Shown here: positions 1-8,249 of the stretch, piece by piece | Layout of the letters: each line of letters starts with the position of its first letter | Numbering within the stretch: the stretch's first letter is position 1 | From: an uncultured Verrucomicrobiota bacterium | Lineage (GTDB): Bacteria > Verrucomicrobiota > Kiritimatiellia > CAIQIC01 > Lenti-01 | Direction of reading: 5' to 3' | Assembly (NCBI GenBank): GCA_937872095.1 | Contig: CALMNW010000032.1 | Coordinates: 1-53,106, forward strand | Length of the DNA stretch: 53,106 nt | Position numbers and translations under genes: made by a program | The notes under the pieces: generated by a model | What the model saw: only the letters and a program-made list of their open reading frames with translations | The model's database searches: none | Told to the model about the DNA's origin: nothing

Positions 1-22
1 GAGTTCTGACGTGTGCTCTTCG
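1..22. other. Residual Illumina TruSeq adapter at contig end
   Basis: The first 22 bases match the TruSeq read-2 adapter (GAGTTCAGACGTGTGCTCTTCC) at 20 of 22 positions. Mismatches are at 7 and 22, and 8-21 are an exact 14-mer. The match lies exactly at the sequence end, as expected for untrimmed adapter in an assembly. These bases should not be read as genomic or as part of the gene that overlaps them. Confidence 0.85.
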
Positions 23-450
23 GCTCGGGGGGCCGCTTCGGGGAGTACTTCGGATTCGCCCAGCAGGTCGGCGAATGGATCTTCGATGGCGGCTTCGGGA
101 GCGGCCGGAGCTTCTTCGACGGTCGCTTCCACGACTTCTTCCATGGCGGCCGGTTCTGCGGCTACTTCTTCGGCGACGGGGGCCGCTTCGGGGAGAGCTT
201 CGGCTTCGCCCAGCAGGTCGGCGAAGGGATCTTCGACGGCGGATTCGGGAGCGGCGGGGATTTCCTCGACGGCCGATTCGACCATTTCTTCTTCGACGAC
301 GGGAGCGGCTTCGGCGGATTCATCCGCGGCGGCCGGGGCGACGGCGGGCTCATCGCCGAGTCCGGCGAGAAGCGCGTCCAGATCGTCCTGGGCAAAAGCG
401 GGAACGGCCAGGGCCAGAGAACATGCCAAGATCAAAAACCTGCGCGACAT
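1..450 (-). CDS. Secreted Ala/Glu/Pro-rich repeat protein, 3' end missing
   Basis: No known family is recognised. The reading frame is open from an ATG at 450 to the contig end, so the C-terminus is lost and the last seven or so codons are adapter. An AGGAG ribosome site sits about 7 bases upstream. The N-terminus is a clear Sec signal (MSRRFLILACSLALAVPAFA, then QDD). The mature part is very acidic and low in complexity. It contains a repeat of about 50 residues with the core PFADLLGEAE followed by LPEAAP, seen twice. Such proline/alanine/glutamate-rich exported proteins are often periplasmic spacers or cell-envelope linkers, but nothing here proves a role. Confidence 0.75.
   Translation of the reverse strand, partial: MSRRFLILACSLALAVPAFAQDDLDALLAGLGDEPAVAPAAADESAEAAPVVEEEMVESAVEEIPAAPESAVEDPFADLLGEAEALPEAAPVAEEVAAEPAAMEEVVEATVEEAPAAPEAAIEDPFADLLGESEVLPEAAPRAEEHTSEL
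31..292. repeat. Two copies of a 150-bp in-frame tandem repeat
   Basis: Bases from 31 and from 181 are closely similar (both start GGCCGCTTCGGGGAG and share CGCCCAGCAGGTCGGCGAA), giving a period of 150 bp or 50 codons. The repeat lies inside the minus-strand secreted protein. The assembly ends inside this repeat, which may be why the contig breaks here. Confidence 0.8.
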
Positions 451-544
451 AATGGGGCTCCTTTTTTCGATACCTAAAACAGGGCGAACCATAGCCCAAC
501 GGGCTCCCCAAACGCAACGGATTTATGGAAGAAAACGTAAAGCG

Positions 545-1396
545 CTACAAATGCTCGAGCGCATCGCGAACGAGCCGGCCGGAGGCCCAGCGGCGGTATT
601 CCGCGGAGGAGCGGATGTCGGCGATAGGCGCAACGGTGGCTTGCGCGAGTTGCTCGGCTTCATCGATCAGTTTGGGCGAGAGCTTCTTGCCGACGAGGAA
701 CGCTTCGACCTGGGCCAGGCGGACGGGGGTCGGGGCGACGGAACCGAGGGCGATGGCGGCGGAAACGATCCGGCCTTTTTCGACGAGGATGCGGGAGGCG
801 GCCATGACCTTGCTGATGGCTTGGGCGCGGCGGGTGCCGATCTTGCGGAAGCGCTCTTTCGCGCGGCCCTTGGGCGGCAGGCGGAAGGCGACGATGATTT
901 CGTCGGGGCGGGCGTCGATCTTGCGATAATCGATCCAGAACCGGTCCAGCGGCACTTCGCGCCGGCCGGAGAGCGAGGCGAGGACGACGGAGCCGCCGGT
1001 GACGAGCAGGGCAGGGGCGGTATCGCCCGCCGGGGAGGCGTTGGCGGCATTGCCGCCGAGGGTGCCGCGCGACTGGATCTGTGCGGCGCCGACGGTGGCA
1101 GCGGCGGCGACCAAGGCGGGCAGATGGCGGCGGATCTGCACGCAATCGCGCAGAAACGCATGGGTCACGCCGGCGCCGATTTCGATGGCGTCCGGCGCCA
1201 TTTCGATGGCGGACAGTTCCGGCAGGTTCCAGACGGAGGTGGCGCGTTCGGGGGCGGGAACGCCCGCGGCCCACTGCACCATGAGATCGGTGCCGCCGGC
1301 GAGCAGTTTGCCGCGCGTTTGTTCGCCGGCCTGGAGGCGCAGGGCTTCGGCGAGGGTCCGGGGAAAGCGCACGTCGATTTTTTCGGTGATTTTCAT
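545..1396 (-). CDS. Molybdenum hydroxylase FAD-binding subunit (XdhB/CoxM family)
   Basis: This 283-residue protein is the middle, flavin-carrying subunit of a xanthine dehydrogenase/CO dehydrogenase-type molybdenum hydroxylase. It passes electrons from the 2Fe-2S subunit to the final acceptor. The FAD pyrophosphate motif AGGTDL lies near residue 36, and TLGGNAANASPAGD, the second flavin motif, is near residue 113. Length is normal for the family (280-300). It is the last gene of a three-gene minus-strand unit, 13 bp after the Fe-S subunit gene. The substrate cannot be told from sequence alone: purines, aldehydes and aromatic CoA esters are all handled by this family. Confidence 0.9.
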   Translation of the reverse strand: MKITEKIDVRFPRTLAEALRLQAGEQTRGKLLAGGTDLMVQWAAGVPAPERATSVWNLPELSAIEMAPDAIEIGAGVTHAFLRDCVQIRRHLPALVAAAATVGAAQIQSRGTLGGNAANASPAGDTAPALLVTGGSVVLASLSGRREVPLDRFWIDYRKIDARPDEIIVAFRLPPKGRAKERFRKIGTRRAQAISKVMAASRILVEKGRIVSAAIALGSVAPTPVRLAQVEAFLVGKKLSPKLIDEAEQLAQATVAPIADIRSSAEYRRWASGRLVRDALEHL

Positions 1397-1409
1397 GGGC
1401 GGGCCTCGG

Positions 1410-1898
1410 TCATGTCCGTTTCGCGGCGGGGATGCGGGAAGCGGCGAGTTTCACGGCGGCGATGATCTTCGTGTAGCCGGTGCAGCGGCACAGGTTGCCG
1501 GCGAGACCTTCGCGGATGGCTTTCGTGGACGGCTTGGGGTTCTTGCAGAGCAGGGCATAGCTGCTGACGACCATGCCCGGGATGCAGAATCCGCACTGGA
1601 CGGCGCCGACTTCGATGAAGGCTTGCTGGATCAGGCGACCCACGCGTTTCTTCTCGATGCCTTCGACGGTGAGGATTTCCGTGCCGTCGGCGAGCTGCCC
1701 GGCAGGCAGGATGCAGGAGACGACGGGTTCGTCGTTCACGATGACGGTGCAGGCGCCGCATTCGCCTTCGCCGCAGCTCTCCTTGGATCCGATGAGCCCG
1801 AGATCTTCGCGCAGGACGTCGAGCAGACGGCGCCCGGCCGGGAAGCGGACGGCGACGGTTTTTCCGTTGATTTTCCAGGTGCGGCGGATGGTGCTCAT
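1410..1898 (-). CDS. Molybdenum hydroxylase 2Fe-2S subunit (XdhC/CoxS family)
   Basis: This 162-residue protein is the small iron-sulphur subunit of the molybdenum hydroxylase. The N-terminal plant-type ferredoxin domain has CGEGECGAC followed by a fourth Cys at VVSC. The C-terminal helical domain has CGFCIPGM and NLCRCTGY, the ligands of the second 2Fe-2S cluster near the molybdenum site. All eight cysteines are present. The ATG at 1898 overlaps the stop of the upstream large-subunit gene in an ATGA, which implies translational coupling and fixes the start. Confidence 0.92.
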   Translation of the reverse strand: MSTIRRTWKINGKTVAVRFPAGRRLLDVLREDLGLIGSKESCGEGECGACTVIVNDEPVVSCILPAGQLADGTEILTVEGIEKKRVGRLIQQAFIEVGAVQCGFCIPGMVVSSYALLCKNPKPSTKAIREGLAGNLCRCTGYTKIIAAVKLAASRIPAAKRT

Positions 1899-4225
1899 GG
1901 GGTGCCTCCTTGGGCGGGGTGCAGGGCCGCGAAGATGGCTTCGGGCGTGAGGGGGATCTGGCGCAGCCGCCGGCCGATTGCGGCTTCGATGGCGTTGGCG
2001 ATGGCCGGCGCGAGGCCGTCCATCGGCAGTTCGCCGAGGCCTTTGGCGCCGGGCGGGGCGAAGGAATAGGGGTATTCGACGAACTTCACGTCGTACTCGG
2101 GCACGTCGAGCGCGGTGGGGATGATGTACGTCTGGAGCCGCGCGGCGTCGTAGAGGCCGTTCTTGCCCGTGCCGATCTTTTCCATGACGGCGTAACCGAG
2201 CGCCTGCGTCAGGCCCCCTTCGACCTGGCCGGTCGCGGTGACGGGATTGATGACGCGGCCGATGTCCACGATGGCCGTGACGCGCTTGACCTCGAGTTCG
2301 CACGTGAGCGGATCGATCTCGATTTCGGCGACGTTGGCCGACCACGAATAGCCGGGATAGGAATCGCCCTTGAAAGTCGCCTGGTCCCAACGGATGTCGG
2401 CGGGCAGGAGGAATTCGAAGAAGCCGCTGGCGGAGCCGATTTCGGCGAGCATGGCTTTCGCCGCCGTTTCGAAGGAAACGGGCCGGGCGCCTTTGGAAAG
2501 GAGGCGCGAGCCGCGCAGTTCGGCCGGGGCGCCCTTGAAGAAGCGCAGCGCAGCGAAGGATTCGATCTGGTTTTTCAGGTCGAGGGCGGCGCGGTAGACG
2601 ACGTTGCCGACGACCATGGTGGTGCGCGAAGCGACCGTCGGGCCGGAATTGGGCACGAGGCCCGTGTCCGCCATGGGGAAGCGGATGCGCGCGGCGTCGA
2701 GCGAGAGGGCGTCGGCCGCGATTTGCGTGAAGATGGTGTGCACGCCCTGGCCCATCTCGGTGGAAGACACGCGGATGTTGATGCCGGGCTTGCCGTCTTC
2801 CAGCCGCGCGAGTTCCACGCGGCCCTTGGCCTTGAACTTGGCTTCGCCGTCGCCGGTGAAGGCGGAACCATGCGCGAAGAAAGAGAGGCCGACGCCGACG
2901 AATTTCTTCTGTCCTTTGCGGAGCTTGCCGCGCGAGGCCTGGCGGAGCTTTCGGGCGAAATCCGAGCGTTTCAGCGCGAGCTTCAGGCAGGCGGTCGAGC
3001 CGTTTTCGTCCGACAGGGTCTGGCCGGTGGGGGTGACGTCGCCGGGGCGCGCGTGGACTTGCAGGCGGTACTCGTGCGGCGTCTTGCCGAGGCGCGCGGC
3101 GATGGCGTCCATGTGGGATTCGATGCCCCAGATGGCCTGGGGGGCGCCGAACCCGCGGAATGCGCCGCACGGGAACGAATTCGTGCGCGCGACCTTGCCG
3201 CGGATCACGACGTTGTCGCAGCGGTACGCGAGGGCGCAATGCAGGATGCCGCGATACATCACGACGTCGGAAATCGTCAGATAGGCGCCGCCGTCGAGGA
3301 TGTAGTCGCACTCGATCGCGGTGAGGGTGCCGTCCTTCTTGAAGCCGGTCTTGAAGCGGACCCAGACGGGATGGCGCTTGGGCGTGAAGAGGATGTCTTC
3401 GTTTCGCTCGTAGGTGATCTTGACCGGCTTGCCGGACTTGAGCGCGGGCAGCGCCGCGTAGCCCGTCAACATCGTGGGGTAATCTTCCTTGCCGCCGAAA
3501 GCGCCGCCGATGGGCGTCTGGCGCACGCGGATCTTCTCGGGCGGAAGTTTCAAGGGGTCGTTCAACTCGTGCACGGGGAAATAGGGGCACTGGATGGAGC
3601 CTTCGGAGAGGATCGAGCCATCCTTCTGCGGGAAGACGACGAGGCCTTGGTTTTCGAGATACAGCTGTTCCTGGTGTCCGGCCCAGTACTCGGCTTCGAC
3701 GACGTCGTCCGCCGCGGTGAATCCTTGCGCGAGATCGCCTTTGACGATGGTCTGCTCTTTCATCGTGTCGAGCTTGCCGGGCGCGGATTTGAAGATCGCG
3801 ACGGCTTCGTCGAGCGTCAGCAGCGGCGGGAGTTCGTCGACTTCGATCCGCACGTCGCGCGCGGCGGCGGCGGCCTGCTCGGGGGTTGCGGCGGCCACGA
3901 CGGCGACGGGTTCGCCCCGGTAGCGGATTTCGCCGCCGATTTCGGCCAGCAAGGGCATGGTGCGGTCGTGCATGTGCACGACGTTTTCGCCGGGGATGTC
4001 TTTGGCGGTGGCGAGAACGAGATTATCGCCGGCGAAAGCCGGTCCGGGCACGATGGCCCGCAGGATGCCGCGCGGGACGGGCGAACGGACCACGACGCCG
4101 TGCCAGATGCCCTTGTAGTCGATGTCGTTCAGGTAGCGGGTGGTGCCGCGGACCTTGCCGTCGGCATCCACGCGGGGCATGCCTTTGCCGATCAGCCGGA
4201 CGGGTTTGGAAGTGCGTTTCGTCAT
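1895..4225 (-). CDS. Molybdenum hydroxylase molybdopterin-binding large subunit
   Basis: This is the catalytic subunit of a xanthine dehydrogenase/aldehyde oxidase-type enzyme, 776 residues with the chosen start. The Moco-contacting motif PIGGAFGGKED and the GAFRGFGAPQ segment are present. The catalytic base is retained in AKGLGELPMDG near the C-terminus, the GxGE glutamate that activates the Mo-OH. The ATG at 4225 is preferred over one 24 bases upstream because it has AGGAG about 8 bases before it. Gene order is large, Fe-S, FAD. No MoCo insertion chaperone (XdhC/CoxI type) is seen nearby, so maturation genes must be elsewhere. The substrate is unknown. Confidence 0.92.
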   Translation of the reverse strand: MTKRTSKPVRLIGKGMPRVDADGKVRGTTRYLNDIDYKGIWHGVVVRSPVPRGILRAIVPGPAFAGDNLVLATAKDIPGENVVHMHDRTMPLLAEIGGEIRYRGEPVAVVAAATPEQAAAAARDVRIEVDELPPLLTLDEAVAIFKSAPGKLDTMKEQTIVKGDLAQGFTAADDVVEAEYWAGHQEQLYLENQGLVVFPQKDGSILSEGSIQCPYFPVHELNDPLKLPPEKIRVRQTPIGGAFGGKEDYPTMLTGYAALPALKSGKPVKITYERNEDILFTPKRHPVWVRFKTGFKKDGTLTAIECDYILDGGAYLTISDVVMYRGILHCALAYRCDNVVIRGKVARTNSFPCGAFRGFGAPQAIWGIESHMDAIAARLGKTPHEYRLQVHARPGDVTPTGQTLSDENGSTACLKLALKRSDFARKLRQASRGKLRKGQKKFVGVGLSFFAHGSAFTGDGEAKFKAKGRVELARLEDGKPGINIRVSSTEMGQGVHTIFTQIAADALSLDAARIRFPMADTGLVPNSGPTVASRTTMVVGNVVYRAALDLKNQIESFAALRFFKGAPAELRGSRLLSKGARPVSFETAAKAMLAEIGSASGFFEFLLPADIRWDQATFKGDSYPGYSWSANVAEIEIDPLTCELEVKRVTAIVDIGRVINPVTATGQVEGGLTQALGYAVMEKIGTGKNGLYDAARLQTYIIPTALDVPEYDVKFVEYPYSFAPPGAKGLGELPMDGLAPAIANAIEAAIGRRLRQIPLTPEAIFAALHPAQGGTP

Positions 4226-4382
4226 CAGTTCGCTCCTGCGCATGTGCAACGGGAAACCATAATGCAGGCGGCCTTGCGACGCAAACCCGAAAGCGGCCGG
4301 ACGCGAAGCGTTTTAGTGGCGGAACGGCCCGCCATGGCGTAGAATTTACTTCCGCAGGAAGCGGAGAAAGGAAAACGAAACC

Positions 4383-4583
4383 ATGAAGTGCAACGTCGGA
4401 AAGACGGATCGGGCGATCCGAGTGGTTATTGGAGTTGGCCTGTTGGCCGCCGGGGCCTATTTCCATTCCGGATGGGGCTGGATCGGGCTGTTGCCGCTGG
4501 CGACGGCGGTGGTCGGATTTTGCCCGGCCTATCTGCCGTTCGGAATATCCACCTGCGCCGGGTGCGACAAATCCAAACCGTAG
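4383..4583 (+). CDS. Small DUF2892/YgaP-type membrane protein
   Basis: This 66-residue protein opens with MKCNVGKTDRAIRVVIG, typical of DUF2892 (the membrane domain of YgaP). Two hydrophobic segments follow, with a short GWGWIG turn between them. The C-terminal STCAGCDKSKP carries a CxxC pair. An AAAGGA ribosome site lies upstream of the ATG. It stands alone on the plus strand, divergent from the molybdenum hydroxylase genes. The family is common beside sulphur-transfer or redox genes. Its function is not known. Confidence 0.85.
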   Translation: MKCNVGKTDRAIRVVIGVGLLAAGAYFHSGWGWIGLLPLATAVVGFCPAYLPFGISTCAGCDKSKP

Positions 4584-4629
4584 TTTCGGAACCGCTCGCG
4601 GATCACGGGCCAGCGGATGCCGCGGCTTT

Positions 4630-4914
4630 TCAGGAAGAGCGGGCGACGACGGCTTGGTATTTCCGCCACAGGGCGTCGCGTTCGGTCTTGGGAATGGCGT
4701 GCCAACGCACGCCGCGGATGGCGCCTTCCAGGCCGGCCAGCATGCTGCGGCAGGGCGGATCGTCGGGGCGGAGGCGGCGAATGGCGGCGGCGGCGGCGAT
4801 CGCGCCCCGCCGGCGCAGGTCGACTGGCGTGAGAATGCCGGCGGCGATGAGCCACCGCGCGGCTTCCGGGCCGATGTTCGGCAGTTCCGTCAATTTCTTC
4901 GATTTTGTATTCAT
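4630..4914 (-). CDS. TfoX C-terminal domain protein
   Basis: This 94-residue protein is a stand-alone TfoX C-terminal domain, a helix-hairpin-helix-like fold. The opening LTELPNIGPEAARWLIAAGI matches the family's LPNIG-xx-ARWL signature, and WHAIPKTERDALWRKYQ is the usual ending. Full-length TfoX regulates competence in gamma-proteobacteria, but isolated C-terminal domains are widespread and uncharacterised. Its ATG overlaps the stop of the upstream DUF6429 gene by four bases. Confidence 0.88.
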   Translation of the reverse strand: MNTKSKKLTELPNIGPEAARWLIAAGILTPVDLRRRGAIAAAAAIRRLRPDDPPCRSMLAGLEGAIRGVRWHAIPKTERDALWRKYQAVVARSS

Positions 4915-5153
4915 GGTTGCGCGAAGTGGCGGAGGAACAGCTCGCGGGATTTCCGGTAGCCTTCTTCGGTGAGATGGAGCGAGAGGGACTTGGTCATGGG
5001 GTCGTCGATCCAGCCCTTGGCGTGGAGCCGGGCCAGGACGTTGACGTCGAGCCCTTTCCAGGCGCGGGCGCCTTGGCCTTCCTGATGGCCGGAGGTGACG
5101 AGATGCAACAGCGCCAAAACCATTTCGTCGACTTTGTCGGCATCGTATTTCAC
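4911..5153 (-). CDS. DUF6429-like small protein
   Basis: This 80-residue protein begins MKYDADKVDEMVLALLHL and contains GARAWKGLDVNVLARLHAKG, then LTEEGYRKSRELF. That is the pattern of DUF6429, a short winged-helix-like family. It is co-transcribed with the TfoX C-terminal-domain gene (ATGA-type overlap at 4911-4914). The function is unknown. The DEMVLALL to LHxKGxI layout is what suggests a small winged helix. Confidence 0.75.
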   Translation of the reverse strand: MKYDADKVDEMVLALLHLVTSGHQEGQGARAWKGLDVNVLARLHAKGWIDDPMTKSLSLHLTEEGYRKSRELFLRHFAQP

Positions 5154-5169
5154 GGTTTATGGAGAGGAA

Positions 5170-7761
5170 TTACGGGCGCAGAGCTCGCAGGTGGTAGAAC
5201 GTGGCGGGGTTGGAGGGGGCGACGTCGAAGCGGAGGCTGCCAGCTTGGAGCTGGTCGGTTTCGGCGATGCGGGTCCAAACGATGTCGTTGCTGCCGTAGA
5301 CGCCTTCGTACAAGCGCCAGACAGAGCCGCTGGCAAGCAGGCCGCAAACGATCTGGGTACCGGAGAGAGACGTTTCGAAAACGGAATTGGAGTTGCCAGG
5401 ATCGGTGCCGGCGACAGCTTCGTCGGCGTTGCTCATGCCGTCGCCGTCGTCGTCGTCGTTTCCGTCGGGGAGGGTTTGGAGATAGCCGGAGAGGCGCAGG
5501 TTGTCGAGGCGCCAGGTGCCGCTGGCCAGCGAGGCGTTCGTGCCATAGATGCGGAAAACGATGGAGCCGTTGGTGAGCGAGAGTCCGGAGAAATTGATCG
5601 CGTTGCTGGCGAAAGAGGTGTGGGTGGAACCGCCGCCCAGCGAGGTCGCGTAGCCGTCGAGACTGGACCGGAGTTGCCAGTTCTTGGGACCGCTGGAGGA
5701 GGCTTGCTCGGAAAACGAGAGCCGGGTCGGGACCAATTCATAGCCGTTGGAAACGGCCACGCTGAACGTGAAGTAGGCGGAAAGGTCGGCGACGTTCCAG
5801 CCGGAATCGGAAATAGCGCGGCCGGGACTGCCCGCGGAGTTGGTCAGGGGCGGGGCCGATCCGGTGACGTCGGTGGCGGAAAGCAAGACGTGGCATTGGG
5901 AGGGGGCCGGCGTGAAATTGGTGGCGGCGTCTTCGAAATCGTAGCGGACGAGCACGATGGACTGCGTCGGCTCCGAAACCTCGATCCGGACGGACTGATG
6001 GGCCGTGCCATCGTTGTCGGTGGCGTAGAAATCGACGGAAACGGCACCCGCGTTGGTGGGCGTCCAGACGAATGTGCCAGCCTCGTTGGTGGGGTAGAAC
6101 ACGGCGTCGGACGGGGCGTTGCTCATGAAAAGCGTCACGGGATCGCCCCCGGTGGGGAGCGCGCGGACTTCGAACGCGAGGCGGGAATTCACAGCGACCT
6201 GCTGGGTGGCGAGCGGAACGAATTGTGGCGGGACGTTGTTGGTGCCCCAGATTTCCTCGACCCATTCGGGATGGTCGATGAAGGGATTCCGGTTGTGTTG
6301 GTACGTCGTGTAGATGATTTCGTTGCGGTTGCTTTCGGCGGCATCGGGCGGATCGGCCGCGTGCCAGGCGAGCAGCGTGGTCAGGACGCCCATTTGGTTT
6401 GTGTCCGGCGTGTCGGAGAGCTCGAGGGGCGGTCCGCCGGTCTCGCTGCCGTCGTAGCGGACTGCCATGTAGAAAACGGCGCGCGCGACGTTGCCCTTGG
6501 AGGCGGGCGGAGGTTCCCAGGAATCGCTGTCCATGCTGGTATCCATGCTGGTCTGCGGGGTCAGATTGGTGGCCGGCAGGCAGAAGCCGGAGTCGGCGGG
6601 ATTGCTTTCGTCGAATACGAGGTTGCCGCGCAGGGCGTTGACGTCTATGTCTTCGGCGTAAAGGTTGTGGACGTCGACCTGGTCGGGGCCGTCGCCGCTC
6701 AGGTTCCGGGATTGAGCCCAGCAGTGTTCCTTGTTCCAGCCGCCGGATCCGTTGTACAGCGTCTTGGGAACGGAAGAGGTGGGGTTGTAGAGCAGCAGGA
6801 CGTTGTTGGTGTTGTCCGGGTCGGTATGGATCTCCTGCATGGCGGCATCTTCGCCGTCGTTGTCCAGCTGAATGGCGCCGTTGGTGACGATGGCGTGGAG
6901 GGCAGCGCGGAGCGCGGCGCCGGAAAGTCCTTCGGCGACATAATAGTAGGGGTAGATGGGGGTGACTTCGATGGAGCAGGTCCTGGAATTGGTGCCGTCG
7001 GGGTCACCGGCGTAGAAGACGACTTCGTAGTTGCCGGTTTGGGCAACGGTGGGCGTCCAGGAGAACGTGGAGGCGAAGGGGGCCAATCCCGTTACGGCGT
7101 TGAAGGCGGCGCCGGCGGGTAGGCTGGCGGCCCAGAGGCGGACCTCGTCTCCGTTGGGTTCGGCGACTTTCACGTCGAATTGGATGAGTTGACCGTAGGC
7201 CGTCGCGATGTTCGTGTCGCTGGGTTCGAACGCAACCGAGGGCGGCAGGACGCTGCCGTCGTAGGACGTCCATTCGACGTTGTCGATGGCGACCTGGCCC
7301 GATCCCGACGAGTGTTGTCGGATTGCCAGCGAAAAGATGCCGCCGACATGGATGTCCAGCGGGCCGGCATGGTTGGTGACGTTTTGTCCGCCGCCGTTGA
7401 CCGTATGCAAGACGACGTCGTTGACGACGACGTCCACGCTGACGGTCGTGGTGAACATTTGCATCCAGTCGAAAGAAAGCGTGCCGCAGCCGCCGACAAG
7501 GTTGGAGGAGCCGACGAAAGCGAGCGGCGGTCCCCCCTTTGCAAAGCCGGGCGTCGGGGCCGAAATGACTCGGCTTCCTTGGCATTGGACGTAGGTCCAA
7601 GTCGAACCGTCTTGGCCGAGGAAGGTGCCGTCGACGTAGGCCGATCCGGTCTCGGGGAAATTGGCGAAGTACTCGTGGCCCTCGGCGCGCGCATGCGTCG
7701 CGCCGAGAGGCAAAGCCAGCGCGAGCAGGAGAGCCATCCGGAATGAAATCGGGCGAAACAT
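5170..7761 (-). CDS. Secreted multidomain endonuclease I
   Basis: This is a large exported nuclease. A signal peptide (RMALLLALALPLGATHARA) is followed by a jelly-roll-like region (to about residue 150), an Ig/cadherin-like domain (about 160-250), then the endonuclease I domain (about 255-505). The last has WNKEHCWAQS, DVHNLYAEDIDVNALRGN, GNVARAVFYMAVRY and RNEIIYTTYQHNRNPFIDHPEWV. The His in KEHCWAQS is the usual catalytic position and the Asn/His residues bind Mg. A second Ig-like domain, another jelly-roll-like part, a DDDDGDGMSNADE calcium-type repeat and a C-terminal domain ending FYHLRALRP follow. Start codons at 7773 and 7761 are both possible; 7761 gives the most compact signal peptide. 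It probably degrades extracellular DNA or RNA. Confidence 0.87.
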   Translation of the reverse strand: MFRPISFRMALLLALALPLGATHARAEGHEYFANFPETGSAYVDGTFLGQDGSTWTYVQCQGSRVISAPTPGFAKGGPPLAFVGSSNLVGGCGTLSFDWMQMFTTTVSVDVVVNDVVLHTVNGGGQNVTNHAGPLDIHVGGIFSLAIRQHSSGSGQVAIDNVEWTSYDGSVLPPSVAFEPSDTNIATAYGQLIQFDVKVAEPNGDEVRLWAASLPAGAAFNAVTGLAPFASTFSWTPTVAQTGNYEVVFYAGDPDGTNSRTCSIEVTPIYPYYYVAEGLSGAALRAALHAIVTNGAIQLDNDGEDAAMQEIHTDPDNTNNVLLLYNPTSSVPKTLYNGSGGWNKEHCWAQSRNLSGDGPDQVDVHNLYAEDIDVNALRGNLVFDESNPADSGFCLPATNLTPQTSMDTSMDSDSWEPPPASKGNVARAVFYMAVRYDGSETGGPPLELSDTPDTNQMGVLTTLLAWHAADPPDAAESNRNEIIYTTYQHNRNPFIDHPEWVEEIWGTNNVPPQFVPLATQQVAVNSRLAFEVRALPTGGDPVTLFMSNAPSDAVFYPTNEAGTFVWTPTNAGAVSVDFYATDNDGTAHQSVRIEVSEPTQSIVLVRYDFEDAATNFTPAPSQCHVLLSATDVTGSAPPLTNSAGSPGRAISDSGWNVADLSAYFTFSVAVSNGYELVPTRLSFSEQASSSGPKNWQLRSSLDGYATSLGGGSTHTSFASNAINFSGLSLTNGSIVFRIYGTNASLASGTWRLDNLRLSGYLQTLPDGNDDDDGDGMSNADEAVAGTDPGNSNSVFETSLSGTQIVCGLLASGSVWRLYEGVYGSNDIVWTRIAETDQLQAGSLRFDVAPSNPATFYHLRALRP

Positions 7762-7818
7762 GAACAGAATCATACCGGCTGGACGGCCGAACGACAACGA
7801 AAAGGGAACGGCGAGCGA

Positions 7819-7848
7819 CAAAAAACCGGAGGCCCAAAGCCTCCGGTT
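7819..7848 (-). terminator. Intrinsic terminator of the 7876-8181 lipoprotein gene
   Basis: The sequence is a perfect 10-bp stem (AACCGGAGGC on the minus strand paired with 7824-7833) around a five-base loop. On the minus strand it is followed by six T residues. It lies 28 bases past the lipoprotein stop and so separates that gene from the endonuclease gene. Confidence 0.9.
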
Positions 7849-7875
7849 GGCAAATGGCTACGCAGGGCGGAGCCG

Positions 7876-8181
7876 TCAATTGCCCCACTGGATGTCGGCA
7901 CGCGGGATATCGACGAAGACGATGTAGCGATCCGTGGACGCCGAGCCTTCTTGCACGAATTTGTCCGGCGCGAAGTCGTAATCGACGTCGCGGATGCCGG
8001 ATAATTTCTTTTCTTGGCCGGGAAGCAGGACGAAGCCGACCCACTCGCTGGAAAGAGACGTAATCGTAATGGTGTAGGAAGAGGAATTGACGAACTGCAG
8101 GGGTTCCTCGTCGTAATCCTCGCAACCGACGATGGTTGCGGCCACGACGGCCATGCAAATCGCGAACAGGGCTTTTTTCAT
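7876..8181 (-). CDS. Small lipoprotein of unknown function
   Basis: This 101-residue protein has a lipoprotein signal MKKALFAICMAVVAATIVGC with Cys20 as the lipidated residue, then an acidic EDYDEEP stretch. Acidic residues at position +2 (Glu here, not Asp) are compatible with outer-membrane sorting. The rest (FVNSSSYTITITSL, LLPGQEKKL) looks like a small beta-sandwich. The ATG has a near-perfect AAGGAGAGG ribosome site, which rejects the longer upstream reading. An intrinsic terminator follows. No family was recognised. Confidence 0.85.
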   Translation of the reverse strand: MKKALFAICMAVVAATIVGCEDYDEEPLQFVNSSSYTITITSLSSEWVGFVLLPGQEKKLSGIRDVDYDFAPDKFVQEGSASTDRYIVFVDIPRADIQWGN

Positions 8182-8249
8182 GCGAATCCTCTCCTTAAAA
8201 ACCAAGCGAAATATGCGGCAAAGACCGCCGGAGGTCAAGCGCGCCGTTC

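Noticed and set aside
11..1465. Long plus-strand reading frames over the first 1.5 kb
   Set aside because: They are antisense to the repeat protein and the FAD subunit, are rich in Ser/Ala/Gly from codon mirror effects, and have no ribosome site.
1910..4342. An 810-codon plus-strand frame opposite the molybdenum large subunit
   Set aside because: It mirrors a gene with clear family motifs on the minus strand; long antisense frames are common in GC-rich DNA.
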